Of a DNA stretch of 64,000 nucleotides, positions 38,701-61,900 are shown one piece after another. Below the pieces are notes generated by a model that saw nothing but the letters and a program-made list of their open reading frames with translations, made no database searches and had not been told where the DNA came from. The position numbers and the translations under genes were made by a program. Origin of the DNA: Hemibagrus wyckioides. Taxonomy: Eukaryota; Chordata; Actinopteri; Siluriformes; Bagridae. How positions within the stretch are numbered: the first letter of the stretch is position 1; every line of letters starts with the position of its first letter. The DNA lies in assembly GCF_019097595.1 (NCBI RefSeq), contig NC_080719.1, positions 11,631,001 through 11,695,000 of the forward strand, given 5' to 3'.

Positions 38701-40580
38701 AGCACTTCAGTTAAAGAGGATTTAACCCGCTCATTTAGTTAGATTGTATTGTGGATGGGAAATCCAGTTTTTTTTCACTGGGTCAGGACAATCAGCTCAG
38801 CTCACTAATAAGAGTTGATGCTTGGGCTCTGAAAAAGCCTGTTTTTTCTTGTTTTTTGTTGCTGTTTTTTTTTTTTTTGTTTGCTTCTTTGTTTTTTGCC
38901 TATGGATCTATCAGTTAAATTGTTCACATATATCTTTGCATTAACTTGGCATTGTGTATGTATAAATAAATTTAAAAACACATGCTACAGGTTAGCTACA
39001 GATTAACTTTCTCCAATACACTAAAAGCCACTTTACATAAAGTGATAGCAGGTTTATAAGTTTATTGCAAGTGACAAGGTACAATATGTTGCCGATAAAA
39101 TGTCAGTTAATCTCTGTTGGAGACTATGTGATATCAGTTATCATAGGATCGGCCTTGAATGCACTGAAGTGACGACATTCTGCTTTTGGTGAGTTGTTAG
39201 ATGATCACATTGATGTGACATAGATGACGCACAATATTTTGGTCCAAAATTTCTGACAACTACAAAAGCTGCTAAAATGGGACATAGGTCAAATAAAGCA
39301 ATCTGAGGCCAGTGATTTTATTTCATCCTCTCAGCTCTTATTACAAAAAAACAATCATACAATGTAATGTTTAAGTAAGTTCATGCAGTAACATTATTGT
39401 CCTGCTGTATTATTTGCACTTAACTTTCCTCAAAGGTAAAATCTGAAGATTTCCCTTTAATCCTGATAATTTATCACTTTACGTTAGTGTTTGTGCGTTA
39501 TTGTAATGCACAGCAGAGAACCTGGCTGTCACTGACGCTTACGTATCGATATGCTCTGCCAAACACCTCAGCGGTTGATAAGGTTCACTGGTTGCCCTTT
39601 GTCACATCATTCCATTGCGTGAAACAGCATTAAAAATAGTGAGTATACTGATAAATTTCAGTATAAGTCCACACCCAAAAGTCAGCACTGAATAAAAGAT
39701 CCAGCAATAAAATGTCCAGCATTGCTTTATTTAAGAAAATGAAATGAAAAGTGGGGAAGGTTGGCTTATTTGTCAGCATGTTTGCCTAGCAACTCTGGGG
39801 TTGGGGTCTGATTCTTGACTCCACTAAGTGTGCATACAGTTTTCATGTTCTCCCTGTGCTTCAGGGGTTTCCTCTGGGTACTCTGGTTTCCTCCCCCACT
39901 CCAGCTGATCTCTAAGTTTTTCATAGTGTGTGAATGGGTGTGCGATTCCCAGCCTCAGGTTCCCAACAAACCTTAAAAGGCACAGAATATGGATGGAAGG
40001 AAGGAAATGAAAGGAATGTGTTAGAAACACCCAGTGAAGGTTCCCCCTTTAAATAAAGTGTTAACAGCTGTGTAACTGGGCAGAAGTTACACTATTGCAG
40101 TCTAGGAAATGAATCCCATCTATACAGTACCGAAATTAGTTTGAATGAAGTAATGCTACAGAGGAAGGTTTCGTGTCGCGGTTTAGGACAATTTGAAATA
40201 AATTATCACAACAAAATTATTATTTTATTATCAGCATGTTCTGATTGTTGAGCATAGGTGTGAGAATTATGTTTTAAGTGTGTGTAATAACAATTGTGTA
40301 TTTGTTATCTGCAGTTGATGAGGAATACATGCAGCAGGCTGCTGTGCCATTAGATGCTGAGACTCATGGAGGCGAAGATGTGGCAATTTACGCTAAAGGC
40401 CCGATGGCTCATCTTCTCCATGGCGTCAAAGAGCAACATTACATCGCTCATGTGATGGCATATGCCACTTGCCTCCATCCCTACACCGACTGTCCCCCTG
40501 AACTTAACTCAACCCCCCGTCTCTCTCTCTCTCTTTCACTCAGTTTTTCATGTGCAGTGATATGGTTCGGCTTCAGATGA
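28818..40580 (+). CDS. alpi: intestinal-type alkaline phosphatase, tandem copy 1 (11 exons, 529 aa)
   Basis: GPI-anchored ectoenzyme that hydrolyses phosphate monoesters at the cell surface (in gut, brush-border lipopolysaccharide and nucleotide dephosphorylation). Exons: 28818-28902, 31280-31399, 32387-32502, 33335-33509, 35269-35441, 36219-36353, 36898-36973, 37242-37376, 37690-37881, 37966-38082, 40315-40580. All splice junctions are GT-AG except intron 8, which fits AT-AA. The start follows a G-rich repeat and gives a leucine-rich signal peptide (residues 1 to about 25). Family residues in place: metal Asp68 (Gly-Asp-Gly), nucleophile Ser118 in Asp-Ser-Ala, Mg ligand Ser181, Glu338, Asp343, His347, Asp384, His385 and His459, with the same spacings as mammalian placental enzyme (5, 4, 41, 1, 74 from Glu338 on). 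The C-terminus is a short Leu-Ser repeat tail after Asn506-Ser507, coded by a CT microsatellite. A poly(A) signal lies at 40855. Its duplicate starts 4.65 kb downstream. Orthology to intestinal rather than another non-tissue-specific-like fish copy is inference. Confidence 0.93.
29273..29325. repeat. (GT)n(GA)n compound repeat, phosphatase-1 intron 1
   Basis: About 11 GT units pass directly into about 15 GA units. Other intron-1 tracts: GT at 29467-29502, CT at 29648-29678, and a GA-rich stretch at 29790-29962. Confidence 0.93.
30835..30955 (-). mobile_element. reverse-oriented piece of the SINE-like repeat in intron 1
   Basis: Contains TTTAGAGATGCCAATACTGC and CATGTCTTTGGACTGAGGGA, the complement of the TTTCCTCCCACTTTCCAA/AATTGCCCC block seen at 13190-13460. 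Confidence 0.55.
31560..32170. repeat. decayed ~30-bp minisatellite in phosphatase-1 intron 2
   Basis: Recurrent GGCTTCTGCCCA / TTTCTGCCCAACA blocks separated by about 28-34 bp, strongly diverged, filling most of the intron between exons 2 and 3. Open frames on both strands through this segment are repeat translations. Confidence 0.7.
32220..32285. repeat. ATT then AGT trinucleotide repeat
   Basis: About eight ATT units followed by AGT units, about 100 bp upstream of exon 3. Confidence 0.9.
32515..32720. repeat. degenerate CATCAT repeat directly after exon 3
   Basis: ATC/CAT trinucleotide units with CACTCTAT interruptions begin 13 bases after the exon 3 donor; His/Ile/Ser-rich frames here are artefacts. 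A CA run at 33020-33042 and a CT run at 33076-33101 follow in the same intron. Confidence 0.85.
33780..34140. repeat. G-rich degenerate minisatellite in phosphatase-1 intron 4
   Basis: GGGGTTAGAGTGAGGG-like units of variable length. GGGTTAG cores resemble telomeric repeats but are not tandem hexamers. A CA microsatellite follows at 34376-34400. Confidence 0.7.
35243..35268 (+). promoter_or_regulatory. UG-repeat 3' splice site of phosphatase-1 exon 5
   Basis: The acceptor AG of exon 5 is preceded by TTCAG and about 11 GT units instead of a normal pyrimidine tract. A UG repeat at a 3' splice site is the configuration bound by TDP-43/CELF proteins in other vertebrate genes. Confidence 0.7.
35742..35800. 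repeat. (GT)n(GA)n compound repeat in intron 5
   Basis: GT units followed by GA units with CGA/GGGA interruptions, the same GT-GA arrangement as in intron 1. Confidence 0.9.
36463..36620 (-). mobile_element. tRNA-derived SINE in phosphatase-1 intron 6
   Basis: On the minus strand a tRNA B-box-like GTTCAAATCC lies near 36577, followed by a middle block and an AT-rich 3' part ending CGCTCTGGATAAGGCCAAAT then GCCGGAAATGTGAT. The head lies at the higher coordinate. The tail matches the fragment at 13815-13866. It resembles SINEs common in ostariophysan fish; the family name is not certain. Confidence 0.65.
37377..37689 (+). other. non-canonical AT-AA intron (intron 8 of phosphatase 1)
   Basis: Exon 8 ends GTG GAA G and the next bases are ATGAGT, a U2-type donor with A instead of G at +1. 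Exon 9 must resume with GG GGC AGG ATC GAT to give Glu-Gly-Gly-Arg-Ile-Asp, and the bases before it are CTGAAA. The intron therefore begins AT and ends AA (313 bp). A canonical choice (GT at 37381, AG at 37689-37690) stays in frame but adds one residue (Glu-Asp-Glu-Gly-Arg) between metal ligands Glu338 and Asp343. The paralogue has the same arrangement at 49934-50252. Confidence 0.65.
39790..39990 (+). mobile_element. decayed SINE-like repeat in intron 10
   Basis: Contains GTTCTCCCTGTGCTTCAGGG, then GGGTACTCTGGTTTCCTCCC and an AATGGATGG-like end; same family as 13190-13460. Confidence 0.6.
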
Positions 40581-40854
40581 CGATGTTAATCTATGCCTGT
40601 GCTCCCACACAGGCTATAATGCACCCACTTCCCTTTCCCTTTTAGAGGTTTTACCTGTAAAAAGAAGATAAAGGTGAAACTTGAATATGTGATACTCATT
40701 CAGATCAACATGAATTAGGCCCTAAAATGCTGGTTTCAATTACACGATATGCTATCTTAACAATATGAACTGACTAAATACAACACTGAACAAATGTTAG
40801 CCAGCTAACTAGATAGCTTAGCTAATATTGCTTGCTATCTACGTCTAGCTGATA

Positions 40855-40860
40855 AATAAA
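40855..40860 (+). terminator. poly(A) signal AATAAA, phosphatase 1
   Basis: A perfect AATAAA 275 bp after the stop codon; it is the first such hexamer I see in the 3' flank. Confidence 0.5.
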
Positions 40861-41279
40861 CTATCAAAATGTTTAATTAAATCTAGAGGCTAGCATGGAT
40901 TTGCAAGCATGTTAGCTAAACATAACCAGATGTGAATTTGTGAGGGGAAAGATTATGGGCATTTGCTGAGGGCTTTATTTGAAACTCAGGGATGGATTGT
41001 AACAGATTCCCTTTTTTAAATAAATATTGTTTTTGCACTTTTACAGTCATTTCAACCATCCATAAAAACATACATAAAGATAAAGGTCTTTACATAAATG
41101 TTAATGTGTCATTTTTATTATTTGTTAGTTGTTTTGTTGTTTATGTAAACAAGCAAATTTTCTATGCAGAAATTTTATAGGCATTTTCTAAAGTAGGAGT
41201 TTTCTGTAGAATTTATATTTACAGTACTGTATAATGCACACTGAACCAAAATTTAAAAATTAAATTCTTTTCTATTTTC
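40861..41279. other. intergenic spacer
   Basis: AT-rich DNA between the two phosphatase genes; nothing recognised. Confidence 0.5.
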
Positions 41280-41720
41280 AATATTACATGAATTTCTACT
41301 TCTTTAAGTCTGGTAAGTTGTGCCTCCATTGACTGGACTTGTTTGTCCAGCATATCCCACAGTGCCTTTACTCCCACTAGCCTTCAGTTCCCATACAGAT
41401 CAATGAGTCATCCATGACACTGTTTACAGTTCACTGGCTGTCCTTCCTTGGACCACTTTTAGTATTAACATATTGGGAACGCCACACAAGACGTGCTGTT
41501 TTGGAGATGCCTCAGTTGTCTAGCCATCATGATCTAGCCCTTGTAAAAGTCGCTCAGATCTTTACACATACCCATTTTCCAGCACATCAACTTCAATAAC
41601 TGACTATTCACATGCTGCCTAATATATCCCACCCCTTGAGAGGTGCCACTGTAAAAAGATAATCAACGTTATTCACTTTACCTCTCAGTGGTTTTAAAGT
41701 TAAAGCTGATTGGTGTATAT
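41280..41720 (-). mobile_element. minus-strand Tc1-like transposon fossil
   Basis: Complementary to fish Tc1-like DNA: the block at 41303-41360 (TGGACTTGTTTGTCCAGCAT) matches the same part of the transposase as the copy at 15335-15365. The block at 41430-41580 is the N-terminal DNA-binding part, and the end near 41708 (GATTGGTGTAT) looks like a decayed terminal repeat. The middle is deleted. Confidence 0.6.
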
Positions 41721-42454
41721 AAGTAATAACATGCTAGTGCACAAAAAAGCCACACACCAAAGGTTAATAATCTAGGGCCCATGAGCTCCTATGTGTAGTA
41801 GGGGCATCTTAGCTGTCTATCTAACAATAGGGTGGGGCAATGAAATAAATCAAAAGCACATGTTTTATTGTTGCTTGAAGTGTTTCTGTTTTTACTATGA
41901 CCTTATATAAGAACGAACATTTTAATTTAATTCTTATATGATTCACAATTGACATGTCATTAGTACTGAAATGTGATGATAAAAATGAAAGTAACAAAAA
42001 AAGGTCATATAAATCCAGTAAGAATATAAATCCAGGTGAACTTCATGGAAACATACAAAGAGATTGTGACTCTGGAGTAAGCACTTTATTCCACTGGATC
42101 CAGTCTATCTTGGCGACATTTGTTGCAAAGGCGGAAGAATTCACTTATGGGATGCATCCATTGTGGTTCACCAGACACCTACACAGTTACACTCTCATTC
42201 ACACTTACCAGCATGTTTTCATAGAGTGGGAGGTTTTTAAATGCATATGAATACAGAATAAACATGCAGAGCTCTACACAAACAGTGACACACAAAACAC
42301 AATCTTGGAGTTATGAGGCAGCAATGCCCTCATGTACCACTGCAACCCTTTGAAAAAAGTTGCTATTTTGTTAAACATACTCAAGTTTTTAAAAATATGT
42401 AAGTAGATTTTCTTCTATAATTTATGGAAACTGAATTGATTTAATTGATAAATG

Positions 42455-42595
42455 ATTCCTGCGATGGACTGGTGACCTGTCCAGGGTGTACCCCTGCCTT
42501 TCGCCCTATGTGCTCTGGGATAGGCTCCAGCAGACCCCCCTGTCACCTAATTAGGAATAAAGAAGGTATAGAAAATGGATGGATGGATGGATAAA
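42455..42595 (+). mobile_element. 3' part of a common teleost repeat ending in GGAT units
   Basis: GATGGACTGGTGACCTGTCC, then GGGATAGGCTCCAG, then GAAAATGGATGGATGGATGG: the 3' half and tail of the SINE-like family also seen at 13190-13460. It is better preserved than the other pieces. Confidence 0.7.
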
Positions 42596-42639
42596 TGATT
42601 CATCAATGAATCTGAATGGAGGCAGAGATATACATAATA

Positions 42640-43250
42640 TATGCACTTATATGTACATATTATATACACACACAGACAAGAAAAAGTTAGTTTTATTCAA
42701 TCCTATAGTTGTAAATGACTTAAAAACACAAAAAATGGGTAAAATTTATTTTTATATTTGCACACAGAATAATTTTCATGTTCATCAAAAAGACAGTCCT
42801 TTGCAGCAATAACTGCCTGACAAATCTGTGGCATTCTACTGATCCAATTTTGTAGACATTCAGTTGTGATTTCCTCCAAGGCCTTTTGCAGCACTTCCCA
42901 AAGGTCTGCTGTGCTGGTTGTTTGTGCATCTTGTCCCACTGCAAACTTTTCTTTCAACTTGCAAACCATATTAAGTTTTTTCTTGGCAACTCTGCCCACA
43001 AGGCCAGCTATTCTGAGTCTCCAAGCATACTGTGCACACTGGATTCTCTTATGTTTTATTCAATGATGCAGCCAATTCAGAAGCAGTGAGGCATCAGTTT
43101 CTCAAGGAAGACACTTGATTTATATTTGTATTTATCTTCTTAGGCAGGTGTGCACTTGGGCCTTCTACTGCTTCTTCTGTTCTGTTCTGACTGGCATGTC
43201 TCTGGACTATACTGTACACCTTTTTAAAGAAATCATAAATTTTTTGGCTA
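42640..43250 (-). mobile_element. second Tc1-like transposase fossil, minus strand
   Basis: A minus-strand frame at 42999-42703 gives a Gly-Arg-Val-Ala-Lys-Lys-Lys block fused by deletion to a C-terminal Leu-Trp-Glu-Val...Arg-Met-Pro...Val-Ile-Ala-Ala-Lys block typical of Tc1-family ends. Upstream (43200-43000) the frame-shifted helix-turn-helix region is visible. The catalytic core is missing. It belongs to a different Tc1 lineage from 14936-15480. Confidence 0.65.
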
Positions 43251-43734
43251 AACCTTGTAAAGAAAAACATTACTGACAGGTCGATGATTTGTGATTATTA
43301 TTTACACTGAAATAACAAGTCACTTTCCAAATCAGATAGTTGCAAAGCCTTCAGGTTTAACACTGATTAAGTGGCAAGTGGTAGTTTTTTTGTAAAAGAT
43401 AATATTTAAAGTACAATTACACGTGTACTTTAATACTCCTGAGTAAAGTGCAGTGATGATATTGAATTGTAATGGCCAGTGCCACTACACTATCAGTATC
43501 ACACATTATCAGTGGCTTTCATGTTCAATATTTTGAACTCGTTGTAATAAATCATAAACCACTGACAGGCATAGGGACAGATTGTGTGTGTGAATAATGT
43601 GTGCCAAGTCTACTTCAGATTTATTTAGTTACGTCAGAGTCCATGTAAATGTTTCCATCACACTTGGTGTAAACTTGATGCCCATGCATTGCACACACTG
43701 TAACCATAACAATAATCTTGCCAGTTCTATCTAT

Positions 43735-44060
43735 CTGACAGTTCAGCTTCAATTCAGTTTAATTTCATGTTTTATAGGGCTTTTAACAATAGACGTTATC
43801 ACAAAGCATCTTAACTGAAATATGTCAATTCTATATATAAGCTTATAAATGTGTCCCTAATAAACAAGTCAGAGGCAACAATGATAAGGGAAAAACTCCC
43901 AGAGATGATTATGAGGATTAAACCTTGAGAGGAAGCAGACTCAAACAGGACCCCATCCACATCTGGGTGACACTGGATAGTGTGATTGTAAATCATTTCC
44001 CTTCTGTACTGTATAGACAAACGTGCAACCTGCTGTGACCAGAAGTGACTTAATTCAACA
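43735..44060 (+). mobile_element. dispersed teleost repeat, nearly full copy
   Basis: Contains AGGGCTTTTAACAATAGACG, GGGAAAAACTCCCAGAGATG, CCTTGAGAGGAAGCAGACTC and ATCTGGGTGACACTGGATAG, which I recognise from a very common fish interspersed repeat. Partial copies lie at 27778-27860 and 63616-63700. Confidence 0.6.
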
Positions 44061-44912
44061 TAACAAACATGAACTGATCATTTATCTGCATCTCTGTATT
44101 TGTATTGTTTGTATGGTTGCCTTGCTGAAAGCCATCAGTAACTAAATTCAGTGTGATTTGAGTCAGATGTCTTTTTAATTTTGTGAAGCATTCTTGTACT
44201 TTTAATTTCACATTTTAAGTCATCTTTGAGTTGTTACTTTTCTACAGTGATTTAAAAATACTTTGCTCACCTCTAGCAAGTTAATGTTTCATTTATTTTT
44301 ATTCTTATAAATAGTAGGAGTGGTAATGTAATGTTCTGTTTATGAATGTAATCATTTTCCTTCCTCTCTGATGGGTTAACTTTGTAAAAGTTTACAAATG
44401 AGAAGGATCTGAGGCCTCCAACCTCTACACAGTGGATTTTTTTTTTAAGTTAGAAAAATTAAACATTTTCTAAGATGCTCTTCCAATCAGTTCTATAAAG
44501 CTTGGGATTCTTACACAATATGTTAGGGAGGATGTGTTGTTGTCCGACCTAGACCGATTCTCATCTCCAACATTCATGTGGAAATAAACTGTTTTGTCAG
44601 GCAGACTGTGCACTTATTTATATTTTTAGACCCCTCTTTTTTCATCCTGCTTTGGTTGTTGCTTTTTCCCTTTAATGTTCTGATATATATTCATTCTAAA
44701 CATGAATGAAGTTATTTAAAATAAGAATGTGAATATATCACTGAAAATGAGAGAAAGTTCTTCATGACTATCAAGAGGAAAACTAAAAGTCCTTTTAATC
44801 CTCTTAAGACTTTTAAGGAGGAAGTGGGCGTGTACATGATAGAACTTGATCTAAAAATCATTTCTATAAATAAAAAAGAAAAACATTGCTTTATGAAAAC
44901 ATATTGCTATAT

Positions 44913-44968
<56 letters not shown>

Positions 44969-45133
44969 CATACATATTGCTAAGTTCATATGGCAAACTG
45001 AGACAACTACCAAGTTACATCTCTGGAAATATGTCTTTCTTATTATTACAACTTTGTTTTTTCTGTTTTTTTGTTGTTTTTTTACATTAAAGTTAATGAT
45101 AAATTCAGTGTCTTTTCACATTGGGTATCATGG
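44061..45133. other. intergenic spacer with (TA)n at 44916-44964
   Basis: AT-rich DNA with about 24 TA units followed by TACA units. No gene is seen. Confidence 0.6.
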
Positions 45134-45134
45134 A

Positions 45135-45163
45135 TGACCTTTGGTCTTCAGTGAGACTATAAA
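45135..45163 (+). promoter_or_regulatory. candidate core promoter of phosphatase 2: DR1-like site plus TATA
   Basis: TGACCTTTGGTCTT at 45135-45148 is a DR1-like nuclear-receptor site (complement AGACCA-A-AGGTCA, one perfect half-site), the type bound by HNF4 or PPAR/RXR. TATAAA follows at 45158-45163, 71 bp before the start codon. A GT run (45175-45194) lies where the mRNA would start. Confidence 0.4.
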
Positions 45164-45233
45164 CAGAAAGACCTGTGTGTGTGTGTGTGTGTGTATGTGG
45201 GTCTATGTGTTCCTTCATCCTCTAATTCACACC

Positions 45234-51526
<6,293 letters not shown>

Positions 51527-52361
51527 AGGAGCTGAACTTTAACACTGAACACTTACTCCCCCTACAGATTGTGTAACATAGTAATATTTTGGACTTTGTG
51601 TTAAACCAGTGTCCTGTGCATAAGATATAAATATAATAATGAAATGTAATAAATGTACATGTAATTAGAGCAATCTTATTAATGTATCAATAGCAGACCC
51701 TTTATAAAGTCTTCCAGAAATAATAGCTGTATCTTTATTGTTAACACGTTGTATTGCATTTTAAAGAAACTCTATTAAAGTCTTTATAGAAAGGTTTTCT
51801 GAAGTGAAGGCTGAAGTGTAAACGGTTCCCAGGCCATGTACCACATCCATAAATAAATCTACAGTTATAAATTATTTCATTTTCAGATGTCAGAATGCTG
51901 TATAGTAATTAACAATTTCCTGCATAAATTATTTAAAAACATATCCAAATTCTTTTGATTTTTTATTACTTATTCATTATTTTCTAAACATCACTATTAC
52001 TGTTATTAATATTAATATTGAATTGTCTATGATATATGCAGCATTATGGACTGTCACACGATAAAGATGTTTTCAGAGGATATCTTCAATAAGAAATATA
52101 TATGGTTATAATATATATATATATATTATAACAATGGTTATAGAGCCATAGAAAAGTAAAATAATAATTATGTTAATTACAGTAATGGTTTAAAAACTGC
52201 ATTAAATGTAATAAGTTATTACATGCCAACACTAAACTAATAGACTATTAAAAATCCAACAAAATGTGAGTTCTAGTCCATACTAATGTCCTTACTAGAA
52301 CTTTAGCTATTGTATGAAACACTAAACAGTAGAACCTTTATATGTTCTACAGTGATGTGGT

Positions 52362-52393
<32 letters not shown>

Positions 52394-52560
52394 AGTTAAT
52401 CATTTCTGAGCCTCAACTTTTTTGTTCACTTTTCTGAATTGTTTCTGTACACAGTAAACAATCTTAAATGATTTATTACTTTAATGACAGTTGATGCTGA
52501 ATCGAAAATCACATAAGTGAATGGTTTCTACAAATTAGCAGCAAGCTAACATGAGCAACA
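51527..52560. other. 3' flank of phosphatase 2 and spacer
   Basis: A poly(A) signal AATAAA lies at 51648-51653, 122 bp after the stop, with a weaker ATTAAA near 51774. The rest is AT-rich, with an AT palindromic stretch at 52090-52130 and a GT microsatellite at 52362-52390. Confidence 0.55.
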
Positions 52561-52590
52561 AAATTTTTAAAAAATGTGGGCCAAGAAACT

Positions 52591-52626
52591 ACTTCCGGCA
52601 GCATACTTCCGGTTCCAAACTTCCGG
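52591..52626 (+). promoter_or_regulatory. triple ETS-site promoter of ppp1r2
   Basis: Three perfect ACTTCCGG sites at 52591, 52605 and 52619 are spaced exactly 14 bp apart, followed by GCCGCC and a GC-richer 5' UTR. There is no TATA box. This is typical of housekeeping promoters driven by GABP/ETS factors. Confidence 0.7.
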
Positions 52627-52866
52627 CCGCCGTAACTCTGCACTTGAAAAACGAGCGAAAGGAGCGTGTGACGGAGAAGTCCAGTACCTGCGTCCAGTGT
52701 GACGGTCCAGTTTAAGATTTAATCAAAGCGGGACTCTTTGGATTTTCGGACGCTATTTTTTTTGTTTGTTTCCAGGTTTCTCAAGCAAAGCTAACTGACA
52801 GCCAGACTACATCTGGCAGGGCGTTTTAAGGAGTTTTTGAGCGGCATTACAGGGGTGTGAGAGGGA

Positions 52867-58905
<6,039 letters not shown>

Positions 58906-61900
58906 GTAAAAAGTTTTTAATTATTAATGATTTATGGTGAGTTATTTGTAATTAACTATAGTAACAATATGAAAATATGTAATCCACATCCATTAATTCT
59001 CATTAAGGCGGAGTAATTAATGATTTTAACTCATTTGAAGATGCCGTCTGTCAGCAATAACAATATTGACAATATCCACACACACATTAGGGTTGCCACA
59101 TTTACAATTCAGCATCACAAATGTTTCCCTTAAACACTGTGTGCCATTGAAACTCATCATGTGGCCTCACTTATTTATTTTAGCAGATTCACTGGAGTCA
59201 TAGGCAAGGACATAGTGCTTTGGGAAGAGTCTCAGAGGCTGTGATTGAGGACACGCTGCTCCCTGATGTTCCTTTTGTATTCAACACGCAATGCAATGCA
59301 AAACCACACCGACCCGCCGGCTGCTCCGTCTGTTGCCAAGAGTGTGTCGTGTTACTTTTGTCTTGCAAGAAACAAAGGCCTAAAGACTGTTATCAGAGAG
59401 GCAAAGTCATCAGCGATAACCAAGCCACTGCTTTCACTTTTTTTTCCGTTGTTTTAAAATTTAACCTGCAGCTACAATACTGCAGTGTTAGGACAAACTA
59501 ATAAAGCCCCACATATACCTGCTAATGTTTTCGCCTAAAAATGGCATAATCGGTATTTTTCCATGTTTAGTTGGCATTTGTCCACATCGCTTAGCCAATC
59601 ATTAATAATTCGTTTTGAATTTGGATTGCCATGGACAGTCCACTGAAGTGAATTTGTCTCTCCAATCAGATCAGTCACCACAAACAGACTCTTTGCTCTT
59701 CATGTAAAAAAAAAAAATAGCTTTAAATATTCAGCAGTTAGACACCTTTAATAAGATGTTTAAAAAAAAGCAGCACCTAAATGTATTAAAAGTACATTTA
59801 CATTAGCTAGCCTGCTAACAACCGAAACCTACAGCATGCTACATAGACGTGTTTGAGCCAACCTTGGTGTTTAGTTGGCGTTTATACACTAGTTGTAATC
59901 CTATGTGGCATCGCTGTTCTCACTAATATTTAATCACTTTTAAAACAGCGTCCAATATGGAGTCATTTTTGTGCTAAATGTATTAAAGCAACAATCAAAA
60001 AAAGTCCTTTTGTTTACCTCAGATGTTTAGCATATAATTTTTTTTCTCTAATGATAACGATTTCTGCAAGCTCTGACAAAGATTGAGAAGTTTAACATTT
60101 CTTTTTATTCCCACTTAACCCTTAAACCTTAAACCCACTTAACCAGTCTTTAGTTTAATTATTTATTATTTTTATATTATTATTATTGCTCATTTTTCCT
60201 GATGGTTTTTGATTTGCATAAATCTGCTTACGTAAATATCTGCTCAGATGATCTGCTTCTAGGAGCAAGTATTTTCACTTCCCTCTTCCGAGTCTAGATT
60301 GACTGTAACCCTGTAAATCTACCAATCCTGGAAGTGTAAAACATTAGCTAACAAGAGCTCTGGCAAATTCTTTTCCTACTTTTTACTGCATTATTGTTTC
60401 TGTGGCAAAATCTCATCCGCCGAGACGTGTATAACAGATTCTCCACATAAACAGATTTTAGACAGTAATCACTTATAAGTTCTGTATGAGGTGATGTTTA
60501 TTTAACATTTCTGGAAGGAGTGTCCAGTGTCAGCCTTTGTGCAACAGTCAGAGGTAGAGCAATAACTATAATCCTTTTTCTTTTTTTGTCTTAACGGCAC
60601 AATGAAATAGATGAGGAACATTTGTAACTATGAACTTATGAAAGAAACTATCCTTATAAAATTAATTTGCTGTTATGCAAAAAGAATGAAATGCTTGCAG
60701 ATGATGTTTTTTGGATGTTGATGGGGTGTTTATAGGTTTCAGTACTAAATACATTTGCCACTAAAATGACTCCATAATGGACCTTCTTCTTTTCATCTAA
60801 AAAGGTTAAATAATTTGGGAGAGGTTAATGCAGGTTACTAATGAGGAAATGAAATGAACCGACAAAAATGACATGTACATGAAATCTGTTTTTTTTGTTG
60901 TTTTGTTGTTGTTTTTTTCTTTCCCTCTTCCCCCACGTTTGGTGTGTGAAGTGTAAAACTTTTAGCCAGTGCTTTAAGTGGTGCACTGGAGCTTGCATTA
61001 CTGACACGTAATATAAACTTCTAGTCAGCGCTTTGGCGTGGTGCAACATGCACAGGGGATTTATGATTTATAGTTCAGTTTTGACTACATCATGGCTCTA
61101 ACCATTATAATGTATTTCATGTCTACTGTACACACAGCTAATGAATTTCGCTCTCTATTACATGAGAGCTGGTTACATACAGCTGTGCCTGATGTTATGA
61201 ATGAAACATTTCATAACATGATCAAGTAAAACTGCATAAACTACTGAAGATGAAAGGGGAGTTAAGGAATTGAAATTCCAGAGAGATTTGGTTGTGTCCC
61301 AAATGCTAGGGAAATTGAAATGAATGTGTGATTTTGGGATGCTGTATAAAGATCTAACCTGCCTGATAATTACCATGAATGCTCATACACACCAGGAAGT
61401 CCTGTGATTGATATTGACTAATTGATATAATCAGCATTTGGGACAAAGTTGTTTTATCTTTCATGTTTTGCCAATTCTGTTTTTTTTTCCTTCATATTTC
61501 ACACATGGACTGTTTTTCTTTCTTTACAATAACAATGTTTCTTCTTTGCAACACCACTACAGCAGGTTTTTGCGCTTTAGTCTTAAGTTTGTGTGTACTG
61601 AAATTAATTTATTATCATTATCATCTATTCTCTCCCTGTTTCTCATATTATATTGAAACAACAAAGTGCCACAGCCTGCTTGTTACACTACCATTCACAG
61701 CTAACTAAAATATGGTGGAATAAAACACATCCACTAGTTACTCTGTGCTGCTACTCCCATGCCCCCTGGTGGAGTAGTGATGGAGTGAATGATCTAGTGA
61801 TGGTGGGATAGAGGGAGGCATTGAGGAAATGAGTAAGTCAGTGAGGGAGCGAATAAGTGAATGATGGAGAGGAAACCGGGAGAATGAGGAAGTTGATGAA

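Noticed and set aside
42703..42999. 98-codon minus-strand frame as a host gene
   Set aside because: Its blocks match a Tc1-type transposase with an internal deletion, so it is a transposon fossil.
59186..59206. Short candidate last exon of ppp1r2 after CAG at 59186
   Set aside because: It would add only five residues before a stop and does not resemble the family's C-terminus.
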